Origin: Tahibacter sp042701255
GTDB taxonomy: Bacteria > Pseudomonadota > Gammaproteobacteria > Xanthomonadales > Rhodanobacteraceae
Assembly (NCBI RefSeq): GCF_042701255.1
Contig: NZ_CP170554.1
Coordinates: 4,836,001 to 4,900,000, forward strand
Direction of reading: 5' to 3'
Length of the DNA: 64,000 nt
Position 1 is the first letter of the stretch, and every line of letters begins with the position of its first letter. The position numbers were made by a program, and so were the translations under genes. Below the pieces are notes generated by a model, which saw only the letters and a program-made list of their open reading frames with translations, did no database searches and was not told where the DNA came from. Positions 1 through 9,138 of this stretch are shown piece by piece.

Positions 1-554
1 CCGGTATCCTGGCCGGCGATCACCACACCAGTGCCGTTGATGCCCTGCGCCCAGAGCTGCGGTGCCTTTACCTTGTTGACGCCCCACTCGATCGCGTCCG
101 GCGCCGGCGGCAGAGCACTGGCTTCCTCCTGCGCCGGCATGCGCAGCGCGATCGAGCTGTTGGCACCGATCGCCTCGACGTCGTCGCGCGCGGCCAGCAT
201 CTCGAGCTGGGCCGGCGTCAGCTGCGCCTGGATCGCGTTGGTGATCCAGAACGCGCGGTAGGGAATGCCCTGCGCATCGAGCCAGCTGCGCAGATCGGCC
301 TGGGTCACGTCGGCCGTCGCGCGCAGCATCTCGACGAGTGCGCGGCGGCGTTCGAGATAGTCGCCGTCGCTGCGCAGCAGCGCCTTGGGCGCTTTCGCGC
401 GCAGCACGATCAGGGTGTCGACCGCAGCGCCCGAGGCCGCTTGAGTCCTGAGCACGGTATCGACCTCGGCCGCATGACCGAGGGTCGCGGCGCCGGTCGC
501 CGCGAGGGCGAATGCAATATGGATGGACAACGAACGCAGGCTGATCGAACGCAT
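1..554 (-). CDS. S8 subtilisin-like serine protease, N-terminal part (cut by window edge)
   Basis: The reading frame opens at an ATG (552-554, minus strand) and runs off the left edge, giving 184 residues. The first about 30 residues look like a signal peptide (MRSISLRSLSIHIAFALAAT, ending near GHAAEVD). An inhibitor-I9-like propeptide follows, with a stretch reading VTQADLRSWLDAQGIPYRAF and later DDVEAIGANSSIAL. The last visible residues, IEWGVNKVKAPQLWAQGI then NGTGVVIAGQDTG, are the classic entry to the subtilisin catalytic domain, and QDTG holds the catalytic Asp. The enzyme should be secreted, with the propeptide removed on maturation. The catalytic His and Ser lie outside the window. 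Confidence 0.88.
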   Translation of the reverse strand, partial: MRSISLRSLSIHIAFALAATGAATLGHAAEVDTVLRTQAASGAAVDTLIVLRAKAPKALLRSDGDYLERRRALVEMLRATADVTQADLRSWLDAQGIPYRAFWITNAIQAQLTPAQLEMLAARDDVEAIGANSSIALRMPAQEEASALPPAPDAIEWGVNKVKAPQLWAQGINGTGVVIAGQDT

Positions 555-1085
555 CGGTGAGAATCCCCAGGAAGAGTGGCCGCTGTGCTCTGGTGCGTGG
601 TACGCGGCATTGGCCTCCCCATGCGAACGCGACGCCCAGGCTTTCGACGATAGCCGCGAACGCGCAATCGGTGCAAACCCGGCGCGCAGGAACCGCCACG
701 GCGGCGTGTGAGGTCCAACCTGCGCCGCCGCGACCGCGAGCATCGGCCCGCGGCGACGATAGTCGCCATGGGCACGCGCTGCGGCACGTTCGGGCATGAA
801 TCGCCGCGGCGGCGAACGAATGTTGCGGCTATACGGTGATGCGTCGCCACGGCAGCGCACGCATTCGCCGCGTCAGCGGAGGGTCTGCGTCGGACCATGC
901 GGGCGCCGATGGCGGCTGCGGCAGCGCCGTCATGCGTTGCGGCGTTGCCGCGAAAGGCCACCGGATTTCCGCGACAGACAAATTGTCCACAATGAACAAA
1001 AGATTTCCCGCGACCGGCCGCGAGCCCGCCGTGTGGCAACGCAGGAGCCCGCCGCCTGCGAACGCGGCGCAGGATCACGCGTCGT
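555..1085. other. Intergenic gap between the protease and nadK
   Basis: No convincing gene is seen in these 531 bases; open frames on both strands are arginine-rich shadows of GC-rich DNA. The one distinct element is the palindrome ATTGT-CC-ACAAT at about 982-993, inside a small AT-richer patch (about 975-1012). It lies about 430 bases upstream of the protease gene on its strand. It contains TTGTCCACA, one base from the DnaA-box consensus, but it is single, so no replication role is claimed. Confidence 0.4.
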
Positions 1086-1850
1086 CTAGACCTCGAACTG
1101 CTCGTTGAGGATGCGGTCCTCGAGGTTGTGCTCGGGGTCGAACAGCAGGTTCATCACGCGCTCGCGCGATTCGTGCACGGACACTTCGACGATGTCGCGG
1201 ACTTCATAGGAATCGGCCGTCGCGCTGACCGGACGCTTGTAGTGGTCCAGCACTTCGAAACGCACCTGGGTCGCCGACGGCAGTATCGCGCCGCGCCAGC
1301 GGCGCGGGCGGAACGGGCTGATCGGCGTCATCGCGAGCACGTTCGTACCCAGCGGCAGGATCGGGCCGTGCGCGGACAGGTTGTAGGCCGTGGAACCCGC
1401 CGGCGAGGACAGCAGGATGCCGTCGCAGACCAGCTCTTCGAGCTTGACCGCACCGTTCAGCGACACGCGCACATGCGCAGCCTGCTTGGTCTGACGCAGC
1501 AGCGAAACTTCGTTGAACGCCGTGGCCGTGACGCTGGAACCGGATTCGGTCTGCACTTCCATGACCAGCGGCCGCAGCACGGTCGGCTGCGCGCGCGCGA
1601 TGCGCTCGTCCAGCGCGTCGACGTGATACTGGTTCATGAGGAAACCGACCGTGCCGAGTTTCATGCCGTAGACCGGCATGCCGCGCGCGTTGTGGCGGTG
1701 CAGGGTCTGCAGCATGAAGCCGTCGCCGCCGAGCGCGACGATGACTTCGGCCTCGTCGATGGGCGTATCGCCGTAGCGTTCGCGCATCAGCGCGAGCGCG
1801 GCCTGGGCTTCTTCGGTCTTGCTCGCGACGAAATGGAGGCGCTGGCGCAT
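1086..1850 (-). CDS. nadK: NAD kinase
   Basis: Phosphorylates NAD to NADP with ATP in the cytoplasm. The nucleotide-binding motif ALGGDGFMLQTLH lies near residues 40-50. The conserved NEVSLLRQT and the loop GSTAYNLSAHGPILP, which shapes the active site in this family, follow in order. At 254 residues it is of the short type seen in some proteobacteria, against about 290 in E. coli. ATG at 1850 is taken as the start; a GTG three codons upstream (1859) is possible. It is monocistronic, and the glutamate dehydrogenase gene lies upstream on the same strand across a hairpin. Confidence 0.95.
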   Translation of the reverse strand: MRQRLHFVASKTEEAQAALALMRERYGDTPIDEAEVIVALGGDGFMLQTLHRHNARGMPVYGMKLGTVGFLMNQYHVDALDERIARAQPTVLRPLVMEVQTESGSSVTATAFNEVSLLRQTKQAAHVRVSLNGAVKLEELVCDGILLSSPAGSTAYNLSAHGPILPLGTNVLAMTPISPFRPRRWRGAILPSATQVRFEVLDHYKRPVSATADSYEVRDIVEVSVHESRERVMNLLFDPEHNLEDRILNEQFEV

Positions 1851-2040
1851 CGCAGGCACGGCTGTCGGGGTGGCGCCCGAGTGTAACCCGCTCCGGCGGC
1901 GCCGGTTGCGTGAACGCAGCGAACCGCGATTTCACGAACTCCGGTGTTACGAAAGGCCTATTGCAACAATGACGCGGATTGCGCCGAGCGCAGCGATGCG
2001 CAACCTCCGCGTTGCAACCGGCGGATCGCCCCTTGTCCGT

Positions 2041-2068
2041 CGCCCGGCGGCCGCGAGGCCGCCGGGCG
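2041..2068 (-). terminator. Hairpin terminator-like structure after the glutamate dehydrogenase gene
   Basis: Perfect 12-bp inverted repeat: CGCCCGGCGGCC (2041-2052), four-base loop, GGCCGCCGGGCG (2057-2068). It starts 8 bases past the stop codon of the gene ending at 2077. No T run follows on the minus strand, so it is a strong hairpin at the transcript end rather than a textbook intrinsic terminator. Confidence 0.65.
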
Positions 2069-2076
2069 ATCGGTGA

Positions 2077-5000
2077 TCAGCGTGCGCCGGCCTGCACGAG
2101 CTGGGCCAGACGGCGGACCGCGACCGAGACGATCGGATAGTCGGTCACGACCTGGCTGCGCATGTCGGCGAACATGCCGAGCGTGAACTTCAGCGAGGCG
2201 TCGTCGCGGTTGAGCCAGTGCTCGACGAGCTCCGCGCCGCTGCCCTTGCCGCCCTTGAGTACCTGGGCGGCCAGCGCACGGTGCTGCTGATACAGCTCGT
2301 CGCGCAGCGAGCCGCGCGCATGCGCATGCCAGCGCGTTTCGACCGGCAGTTCCTCGACCTTGGACATCAGCCACTTGAGGTGCAGCGCTTCGCCGAGGGC
2401 GAAATGCACCTGGGCGACGCGGGCGACTTCGAGGCCGTTGTCCTGCGCCGTGTCGATGATGTCCAGCGCCGAGACCAGCGCCGGCACGCCGGCCAGCTGT
2501 TCGGCCAGCTCGACCGGGAAGCCCTGGCCCAGCCAGCGCTCGCGCGCCGCATCGAACGCCGCGCGCTCGCTGGCCGAGAGCACCTCGATCAGGCTGCGCT
2601 TGAGCGCGAGCATGCCCGGCTGATAGCGCGCGACGGCCTTGGCGATGTCCAGCGACTCGCCGGGCTGGTTCAGCAGCCAGCGCGTCATGTTGCGCAGCAG
2701 CTGCCAGATCACCAGCAGCGCCTCGATCTGCGCGTTGCCGTTGACCTTGCCGTCGAGCGCCTCGATCTGCGCCCAGAGCTCGCGCGCATCCAGCGTTTCA
2801 CGCGCGATCGTGTAGGCCTTGGCGACCGGCGCCGGCGCCTGGCCCGTGTCTTCCTGCATGCGCAGCACGAAGGTCGCGCCCATGCGGTTGATCATCGAGT
2901 TCGTCACCGCGGTCGCGATGATTTCGCGCTTGAGGCGGTGGCGCTCCATGTGCGCCGAATACTTCTCCTGCAGCGGCTCGGGGAAATAGCGCTTGAGCTC
3001 GCGCGACAGGTAGGCGTCTTCGGGCACGTCGGATTCGAGCAGCTGCTGGAACAGCACGATCTTGGAATACGACAGCAGGATCGCGAGCTCCGGACGCGTC
3101 AGACCGAGGCCGCGCGCCTTGCGCTCGGCGAATTCGGCGTCCGACGGCAGGAACTCGATCTGGCGGTCGAGCAGGCCCTGCGATTCCAGGGTGCGCACGA
3201 AATGCTGCTTGGCGCCGAGGCGGCTGACCGACATGCGCTCCATGACGCTGATCGCCTGGTTCTGGCGATAGTTGTCCATGAGCACGAGGCGCTCGACCTC
3301 GTCGGTCATGTCCGCCAGCAGCACGTTGCGCGCATCGAGCGTGAGCTCTTCGCGCTGCACCGCGTCGCCGAGCAGGATCTTGATGTTGACCTCGTGGTCG
3401 GAGGTGTCGACGCCGGCCGAGTTGTCGATGAAGTCGGTGTTCAGCAGCACGCCGTTGAGCGAGGCTTCGATGCGGCCGCGCTGGGTCATGCCGAGATTGC
3501 CGCCTTCGCCGACGAGCTTGCAGCGCAGCTCCCTGCCGTTGATGCGGATCGCGTTGTTGGCGCGGTCGCCGGCATCGGCGTTGGTCTCGGCATCGGCCTT
3601 GACGTAGGTGCCGATGCCGCCGTTCCAGAGCAGGTCGACCGGCGCCTTGAGGATCGCGCGCATCAGGTCGTTCGGCGACATCTGCCCGGCGCCGTCCTCG
3701 ATGCCGAGCGCCGCGCGCACTTCCGGCGAGACCGGCACGGTCTTGGCCGTGCGCGGGAACACGCCGCCGCCCTTGGAGATCAGGCCCGTGTCGTAGTCGG
3801 CCCAGGACGAGCGCGGCAGCGCGAACATGCGCGTGCGCTCCTTGAACGAGATCGCCGCATCCGGATTCGGATCGATGAAGATGTGGCGGTGGTCGAACGC
3901 GGCGACGAGGCGGATGTGCCGCGACAGCAGCATGCCGTTGCCGAACACGTCGCCGGACATGTCGCCGATGCCGACGCAGGTGAAGTCTTCGCTCTGACAG
4001 TCGCGGCCCAGCGAACGGAAGTGGCGCTTGACCGACTCCCAGGCGCCCTTGGCCGTGATGCCCATGCCCTTGTGGTCGTAGCCGACCGAGCCGCCCGAGG
4101 CGAACGCGTCGCCGAGCCAGAAGCCGTGGTCGGCCGAGATCGAGTTGGCGATGTCGGAGAACGTGGCCGTGCCCTTGTCGGCCGCGACGACGAGATACGG
4201 ATCGTTCGCGTCGTGGCGCACCACGTCGCGCGGATGCACGATCTGGCCGTCGACGATGTTGTCGGTGATGTCGAGCAGGCCGTTGATGAACATGCGGTAG
4301 CAGGCGATGCCTTCGGCCAGCTGCGCGTCGCGATCGCCGCCGACCGGCGGACGCTTGACGAAGAAGCCGCCCTTCGAGCCGACCGGCACGATGACCGTGT
4401 TCTTGACCATCTGCGCCTTGACCAGACCCAGCACCTCGGTGCGGAAGTCTTCGCGGCGGTCGGACCAGCGCAGGCCGCCGCGGGCGACCGGACCGAAGCG
4501 CAGATGCACGCCTTCCACGCGCGGCGAGTAGACGAAGATCTCGCGATAGGGCTTGGGCTTCGGCAGATCCGGCACCTGCGCCGGATCGAACTTGAAGCTG
4601 ACGTAGTCCTTGGGCTTGCTGCCGTCGAGCTGGTAGAAGCTGGTGCGCAGGGTGGCGCGGATCACGCCCATGAAGCTGCGCAGGATGCGGTCTTCGTCGA
4701 GGCTCGCGACGCGGTCGAGCAGCACGCGGATCACACCGATGATGCCTTCGGCCTGGGCCTCGCGCGATTCGCCGCGTGCGGCGTACAGCGTCTCGAACGC
4801 GAGCGCGTTGCTCGTGCGCACGTCTTCGGGCACCAGCGCGTCGAGCTCCTTGGCCAGACGCTTGCGCGCCTGTTCCACGCTGTTCTTGCTCGCGCTTTCG
4901 CGCGCCGGATCGAACTTCGCCTCGAACAGCTCGACGAGCAGGCCGGCGATGGCCGGGTACTGGTTGAGCGTCGCTTCCATGTAGGCCTGCGAGAACGGCA

Positions 5001-7020
5001 CGCCGGTCTGCAGCAGGTACTTGCAGTAGCCGCGCAGCATCGACACCTGGCGCCAGTCCATCTGCGCGCCGAGGATCAGCTTGTTGAAGCCGTCGTTCTC
5101 GGCCTGGCCGCGCCAGATGCGCTCGAACGCGTTCTGGAACGCCTCGCGCACTTCGTCGATGTCGAACTCGCAGGCCGCCGCGGTCTGCACGTCGAAATCC
5201 TGGATCGAGATCGTCGACTCGCCGAGATCCATTTCGTAGGGATGCTCGGACAGGATCTTGAGCCCCATGTTCTCGAGCATCGGCAGCGCGTCGGACAGGG
5301 TGATCGGCGTGCCGTAGCGGAACAGCTTGAAGCGCAGGCCGTCGCCCTTCCTGCGCGAGCGGTACAGCGACAGACGGATGTCGTCCGGCGTCTTCAGCGC
5401 CGCGGCGGCTTCGACGTCGGCCACGGCTAGATGCGGCGTGACTTCCTCGATGTAGCTGGCCGGCAGCGCCTTGCCGTAGCGGTTGGCGAGCTTGAGACCC
5501 TTGTCCTCGCCGTGCTTCTGCACCAGCGCGTCGCGCAGCTCGTCGGACCAGTTGCGCACGATCTGGCCGAGCTTGGCCTCGATCTCGGCGACGTCGTACT
5601 GCGCGCGCTCGCCGGCCTTGGGACGGATCACCAGATGCAGGCGCGCGAGGGCGGATTCGCCGACCTGCACGGTGGAATCGACGCGCTCGCCGTGCAGCGC
5701 GCGCTTGAGCATGGCTTCGATGCGCTCGCGCGTGGCGTTGTCGAAACGGTCGCGCGGAATGAACACGAGGCAGGAGAAGAAGCGGCCGTACTTGTCGCGG
5801 CGCACGAACAGACGCGAGCGCGTGCGTTCCTGCAGCTGCAGGATGCCCATCGCGGTCGTGAACAGCTCGTCCTCGGTGGCCTGGAACAGCTCGTCGCGCG
5901 GCAGGGTTTCGAGGATGTGGCGCAGCGCCTTGCCCGAATGCGATTCGCGCTTGAGGCCGGAGCGGGCCATCGCCGACTCGACCTTCTGCCGCACCAGCGG
6001 CACGTCCTGCGGACGGCGCATGTAGGCGCCGGACGTGAACAGGCCGAGGAAGCGCTGCTCGGTCACCGGCACGCCGGCGTCGTTGAAGCCGAGCACGCTG
6101 ATGTAGTCCATGTAGCCGGGACGGTGCACGGTCGCGCGGGCATTGGTCTTGGTCAGGATGATCGCGTCGGTGGAACCCGACTGCGGCAGCTCGCGCGCGA
6201 CCAGCGTGTTCAGCGGACGCGGCGCGGCGTCCTCGTCCTGGCGCAGGATGCCCAGGCCCGAATTCGGCACGGTCACGAGCGCGTCGACGCCGTTGGCCTT
6301 GTCGACGACGTACTCGCGATAGCCGAGGAAGGTGAAATGGTCGTTGGCGACGAAGTTCAGGAATTCCTGCGCCTCGGCCACGCCGGCCGCGTCGACCGGC
6401 AGCTTGCGCTGCGGCAGTTCGCGCGACAGCTGCAGCATCTTCTCGCGCATGGCCTGCCAGTCGGCCACCGAGGCGCGCACGTCGTTCAGCGCGCGCGCGA
6501 CGCCGTGCTGCAGGCGCTTGAGCTCCTCGGCCTCGGTCACGCGGCTGGTTTCGAAATGCATGACCGATTCGGCCTTGCCCTTTCCTTCCGCGCCCAGCGA
6601 CAGCACATGGCCGCCGGCGTCGCGTTCGATGCGGTAGACCGGATGCACGATCGCGTGCACCAGCAGGCCGGCGGCGCTGACCGCCATACTGACCGAGTCG
6701 ACGAGGAACGGTGCGTCCTCGGTGACGACCTCGATCACGGTATGAGTGGATTCGTAGCCTTGTTCTTCGAGCGTCGGATTGAACACGCGCACCGACGAGG
6801 TGCCGGCCTTGCGCACGCGCACGAACTCGAGCAGGTCCTTCGCCATCGCAGCCCACTGTGCCGCGGGCCGCGCGGCGAGATCTTCATCCGTCACGCGATG
6901 CAGCAGATGCGACGTGAACGTCTGCGCCTCCTTGAGCTTGGCAGCGGTCAGCGTGCTCTTGAGTTCTGTCAGCACGGCCTCTACGGCCGGCGCCTGCACA
7001 TTCTCGCTCTTGGCGGACAT
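2077..7020 (-). CDS. gdhB: NAD-specific glutamate dehydrogenase, large (about 180 kDa) type
   Basis: Oxidatively deaminates glutamate to 2-oxoglutarate with NAD, feeding amino-acid carbon into the TCA cycle. At 1647 residues it matches the GDH-180 family of Pseudomonas, Streptomyces and xanthomonads. The N-terminal half is the long regulatory region; the catalytic part is in the C-terminal half, with GGLRWSDRREDFRTEVLG, then KAQMVKNTVIVPVGSKGGFF, and the nucleotide-binding region around GIGDMSGDVFGNGML. The start MSAKSENVQ (ATG 7018-7020) has AGGGA a few bases upstream; the frame stays open to 7170 but with no better start. It stands alone. Long open frames on the opposite strand are codon-bias shadows. 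Confidence 0.96.
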   Translation of the reverse strand: MSAKSENVQAPAVEAVLTELKSTLTAAKLKEAQTFTSHLLHRVTDEDLAARPAAQWAAMAKDLLEFVRVRKAGTSSVRVFNPTLEEQGYESTHTVIEVVTEDAPFLVDSVSMAVSAAGLLVHAIVHPVYRIERDAGGHVLSLGAEGKGKAESVMHFETSRVTEAEELKRLQHGVARALNDVRASVADWQAMREKMLQLSRELPQRKLPVDAAGVAEAQEFLNFVANDHFTFLGYREYVVDKANGVDALVTVPNSGLGILRQDEDAAPRPLNTLVARELPQSGSTDAIILTKTNARATVHRPGYMDYISVLGFNDAGVPVTEQRFLGLFTSGAYMRRPQDVPLVRQKVESAMARSGLKRESHSGKALRHILETLPRDELFQATEDELFTTAMGILQLQERTRSRLFVRRDKYGRFFSCLVFIPRDRFDNATRERIEAMLKRALHGERVDSTVQVGESALARLHLVIRPKAGERAQYDVAEIEAKLGQIVRNWSDELRDALVQKHGEDKGLKLANRYGKALPASYIEEVTPHLAVADVEAAAALKTPDDIRLSLYRSRRKGDGLRFKLFRYGTPITLSDALPMLENMGLKILSEHPYEMDLGESTISIQDFDVQTAAACEFDIDEVREAFQNAFERIWRGQAENDGFNKLILGAQMDWRQVSMLRGYCKYLLQTGVPFSQAYMEATLNQYPAIAGLLVELFEAKFDPARESASKNSVEQARKRLAKELDALVPEDVRTSNALAFETLYAARGESREAQAEGIIGVIRVLLDRVASLDEDRILRSFMGVIRATLRTSFYQLDGSKPKDYVSFKFDPAQVPDLPKPKPYREIFVYSPRVEGVHLRFGPVARGGLRWSDRREDFRTEVLGLVKAQMVKNTVIVPVGSKGGFFVKRPPVGGDRDAQLAEGIACYRMFINGLLDITDNIVDGQIVHPRDVVRHDANDPYLVVAADKGTATFSDIANSISADHGFWLGDAFASGGSVGYDHKGMGITAKGAWESVKRHFRSLGRDCQSEDFTCVGIGDMSGDVFGNGMLLSRHIRLVAAFDHRHIFIDPNPDAAISFKERTRMFALPRSSWADYDTGLISKGGGVFPRTAKTVPVSPEVRAALGIEDGAGQMSPNDLMRAILKAPVDLLWNGGIGTYVKADAETNADAGDRANNAIRINGRELRCKLVGEGGNLGMTQRGRIEASLNGVLLNTDFIDNSAGVDTSDHEVNIKILLGDAVQREELTLDARNVLLADMTDEVERLVLMDNYRQNQAISVMERMSVSRLGAKQHFVRTLESQGLLDRQIEFLPSDAEFAERKARGLGLTRPELAILLSYSKIVLFQQLLESDVPEDAYLSRELKRYFPEPLQEKYSAHMERHRLKREIIATAVTNSMINRMGATFVLRMQEDTGQAPAPVAKAYTIARETLDARELWAQIEALDGKVNGNAQIEALLVIWQLLRNMTRWLLNQPGESLDIAKAVARYQPGMLALKRSLIEVLSASERAAFDAARERWLGQGFPVELAEQLAGVPALVSALDIIDTAQDNGLEVARVAQVHFALGEALHLKWLMSKVEELPVETRWHAHARGSLRDELYQQHRALAAQVLKGGKGSGAELVEHWLNRDDASLKFTLGMFADMRSQVVTDYPIVSVAVRRLAQLVQAGAR

Positions 7021-7282
7021 TGGCTTCCCTGAAACCTGGACGAAGGGGCGCGCAGGATACGCCTCCAAGTCTGCTGAATCCAGCCGAAAATTCCCGAAAA
7101 AACGGGCGTTTAACGCAGGGTCATGGACCCTTTCCGGGGTCCCGGCCATGGCGCCGATTACCAGTGCCATTGCATGTCACAGGCCCGGAGCCGCTTTGCT
7201 GCGGCGCGCCATGAACCCCGACATTGGTCGAAAACCGTCGACGCGGCGGCGACTCGCCGCTATCCTCCGCCGATTCCTGAAC

Positions 7283-7298
7283 TGGACGGTACAGTCCA
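7283..7298 (+). promoter_or_regulatory. Probable TetR operator
   Basis: The 16-bp near-perfect palindrome TGGACGGTACAGTCCA (one mismatch between halves) ends five bases before the ATG of the TetR gene. Such palindromes over the start of a tetR-efflux operon are normally where the regulator represses itself and the pump. The match to this regulator is inferred from position. Confidence 0.7.
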
Positions 7299-7303
7299 AC
7301 GCC

Positions 7304-7954
7304 ATGCCCGCTTCCGTTTCCAGCACCTCACGGCGCCACCAGCGCATGCGCGAGGCCGCGATCGAGCTCATGTTCGAAATGGGCTACGCGGTCAGCATGG
7401 ACGCCGTGGCGCAGCGCGCCGGCTGCTCCAAGCAGACCGTCTACGCGCATTTCGGCAGCAAGGAAGGCCTGTTCCGCAGCGTCGTCAGCGAGCTGCTCGG
7501 GCCCATAGGCGCCAACCTCGCGCCCGACTGCGAGGATCTCGAAAACGCCCTGCGCCGCTTCGCGCGGGCCCACCTGGAACATCTGGCCGAGCCGCGCACC
7601 GTCACCGCCGTGCGCATGCTGACCACCGACATCGCGCGCTTTCCCGAAGAAGCCAAGGCGCTGTTCGATGCCGGCGCGCTGGCCATACAGCAGCGTCTGG
7701 CCGACTGCCTCGCCGCCGCCATGGAGCGTGGCGAACTCAGGCGTGAAGACCCGCCGGCATTGGCCGAAATGCTGCTGGGCATGCTGATCGGATTCGACAT
7801 CGACCGCCGCCGCCTCGGCCTGGCCGGCCGCGACACGCCGCAGCAGCGCGCCGACTGGGCCGATCGTGTGATCGATGCCTTCCTGAGAGCGTATCGTGCG
7901 CCTGCGTCCAGCCGTTCCCCGTCTACAACAACCTCGTCAAGGATGCCCTCATGA
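7304..7954 (+). CDS. TetR/AcrR-family repressor of the efflux operon
   Basis: 216 residues. The N-terminal helix-turn-helix region (about residues 15-60) contains MDAVAQRAGCSKQTVYAHFG, the standard TetR recognition-helix pattern. The C-terminal domain resembles the AefR-like ligand domain of multidrug-pump regulators. The ATG at 7304 is chosen because the conserved TetR start (RMREAAIELM) begins soon after and the palindromic operator sits just upstream; the frame is open further upstream but does not look coding. Its stop overlaps the next start (ATGA at 7951-7954), so regulator and pump are translationally coupled and probably repressed together until a drug or metabolite binds. Confidence 0.93.
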   Translation: MPASVSSTSRRHQRMREAAIELMFEMGYAVSMDAVAQRAGCSKQTVYAHFGSKEGLFRSVVSELLGPIGANLAPDCEDLENALRRFARAHLEHLAEPRTVTAVRMLTTDIARFPEEAKALFDAGALAIQQRLADCLAAAMERGELRREDPPALAEMLLGMLIGFDIDRRRLGLAGRDTPQQRADWADRVIDAFLRAYRAPASSRSPSTTTSSRMPS

Positions 7955-9126
7955 GCCCGCAGCCCCTGCGCCTGCTCCTTCCCACCGCCCTTCTGCTGAG
8001 TCTTGCCGCCTGCGGCAAGAAGACCGACGCGCCGCAGGCACCGCCGCCACCGGAAGTCGGTGTCGTCGTCGCCAAGGCCGGCGCCGTGCCGCTGACGCGC
8101 GATCTGGTCGGACGCCTCGCGGCGACGCGCACGGCGGAAGTCCGCGCCCGCGTGCCGGGCATCGTCGAGCGCCGCCTGTACGTCGAAGGCAGCGACGTGA
8201 AGGCCGGCCAGCCGCTGTTCGAGATCGATCCGGCGCCGCTGAAAGCCGCGCTCGGCGCGCGCGACGCAGCACTCGGCCAGGCCCGCGCCAATGCGGCCAA
8301 CGCCGACGCCAAGGCCAAGCGCTACCAGGATCTGGCCGCGCGCGGCGTCATCGCCAAGCAGGATCTCGACGACGCCGTCGCCGCGCAGCGCACCAGCGCC
8401 GCCGCGGTACGCCAGGCCCAGGCCGACGTCGAAGCCGCCAGGCTCAATCTCGGCTACGCCGCCGTCACCGCGCCGATCGCCGGCCGCGCCGGCCGTGCGC
8501 TGGTGACCGAAGGCGCGCTGGTCGGCCAGGGCGAAGTCACGCCGCTGACCGTGGTCGAGCAGATCGATCCGATCTACGTCGACTTCAGCCAGTCCGCCGC
8601 CGAGGTCGCCGATCTGCGCAAGGCCCAGGCCGAAGGCAAGCTCAAGCTCGCCGCGCCGGATCAGGTCGAAGTGCAGCTGTTCCAGCCCGACGGCAGCACC
8701 TACGGCCAGACCGGCACCTTGAGCTTCGCCGATCTCGCGGTCGACCCGACCACCGGTTCGGTGTCGCTGCGCGCGACCTTCCCGAATGCCGAACACGGCC
8801 TGCTGCCGGGCATGTTCGTGAAGCTGCGCCTGGTGCAGGGCCAGCTCGAGCAGGCCTTCCTGGTGCCGCAGAAGGCGATCCAGCGCGATCCCAAGGGCGC
8901 CTACGTGCTCGTCGTCGGCGCCGACACCAAGGTACAGATCAAGCACGTCGAACTCGGCGAACTGCGCGGCCCCGACTGGGTCGTCAAGACCGGCATCGCC
9001 GACGGCGACCAGATCGTCGTCTCGGGCCTGCAGAAAGTGCAGCCGGACAAGCCGGCCAAGGCCGTGCCGCAGGAACAATTGGACAAAGCGCAGAACGCAG
9101 CCCCGGCCGCGGCGCCCAAGGCGTAA
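7951..9126 (+). CDS. RND efflux periplasmic adaptor (membrane fusion protein, AcrA/MexA type)
   Basis: 391 residues with a lipoprotein signal: the hydrophobic stretch ends in LSLAAC, so Cys21 is the likely lipid-anchor residue. The first half of the lipoyl domain is near VRARVPGIVERRLYVEGSDV. An alpha-helical hairpin follows (about residues 95-155), then the second lipoyl half at AAVTAPIAGRAGRALV. The C-terminal beta-barrel and membrane-proximal parts include LLPGMFVKLRL and VLVVGADTKV. It links the inner-membrane pump to an outer-membrane channel. It overlaps the TetR gene by four bases and is 12 bases from the transporter gene. Confidence 0.95.
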   Translation: MSPQPLRLLLPTALLLSLAACGKKTDAPQAPPPPEVGVVVAKAGAVPLTRDLVGRLAATRTAEVRARVPGIVERRLYVEGSDVKAGQPLFEIDPAPLKAALGARDAALGQARANAANADAKAKRYQDLAARGVIAKQDLDDAVAAQRTSAAAVRQAQADVEAARLNLGYAAVTAPIAGRAGRALVTEGALVGQGEVTPLTVVEQIDPIYVDFSQSAAEVADLRKAQAEGKLKLAAPDQVEVQLFQPDGSTYGQTGTLSFADLAVDPTTGSVSLRATFPNAEHGLLPGMFVKLRLVQGQLEQAFLVPQKAIQRDPKGAYVLVVGADTKVQIKHVELGELRGPDWVVKTGIADGDQIVVSGLQKVQPDKPAKAVPQEQLDKAQNAAPAAAPKA

Positions 9127-9138
9127 GGAGAACGCACC

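Noticed and set aside
983..991. DnaA box TTGTCCACA as part of an origin
   Set aside because: It is single, with no AT-rich unwinding region and no dnaA/dnaN genes nearby.
2218..7032. Very long open frames on the plus strand opposite the glutamate dehydrogenase gene
   Set aside because: They are Arg/Ala/Asp/Val/His-rich antisense frames produced by strong third-position GC bias; the minus strand encodes an unmistakable full-length enzyme.
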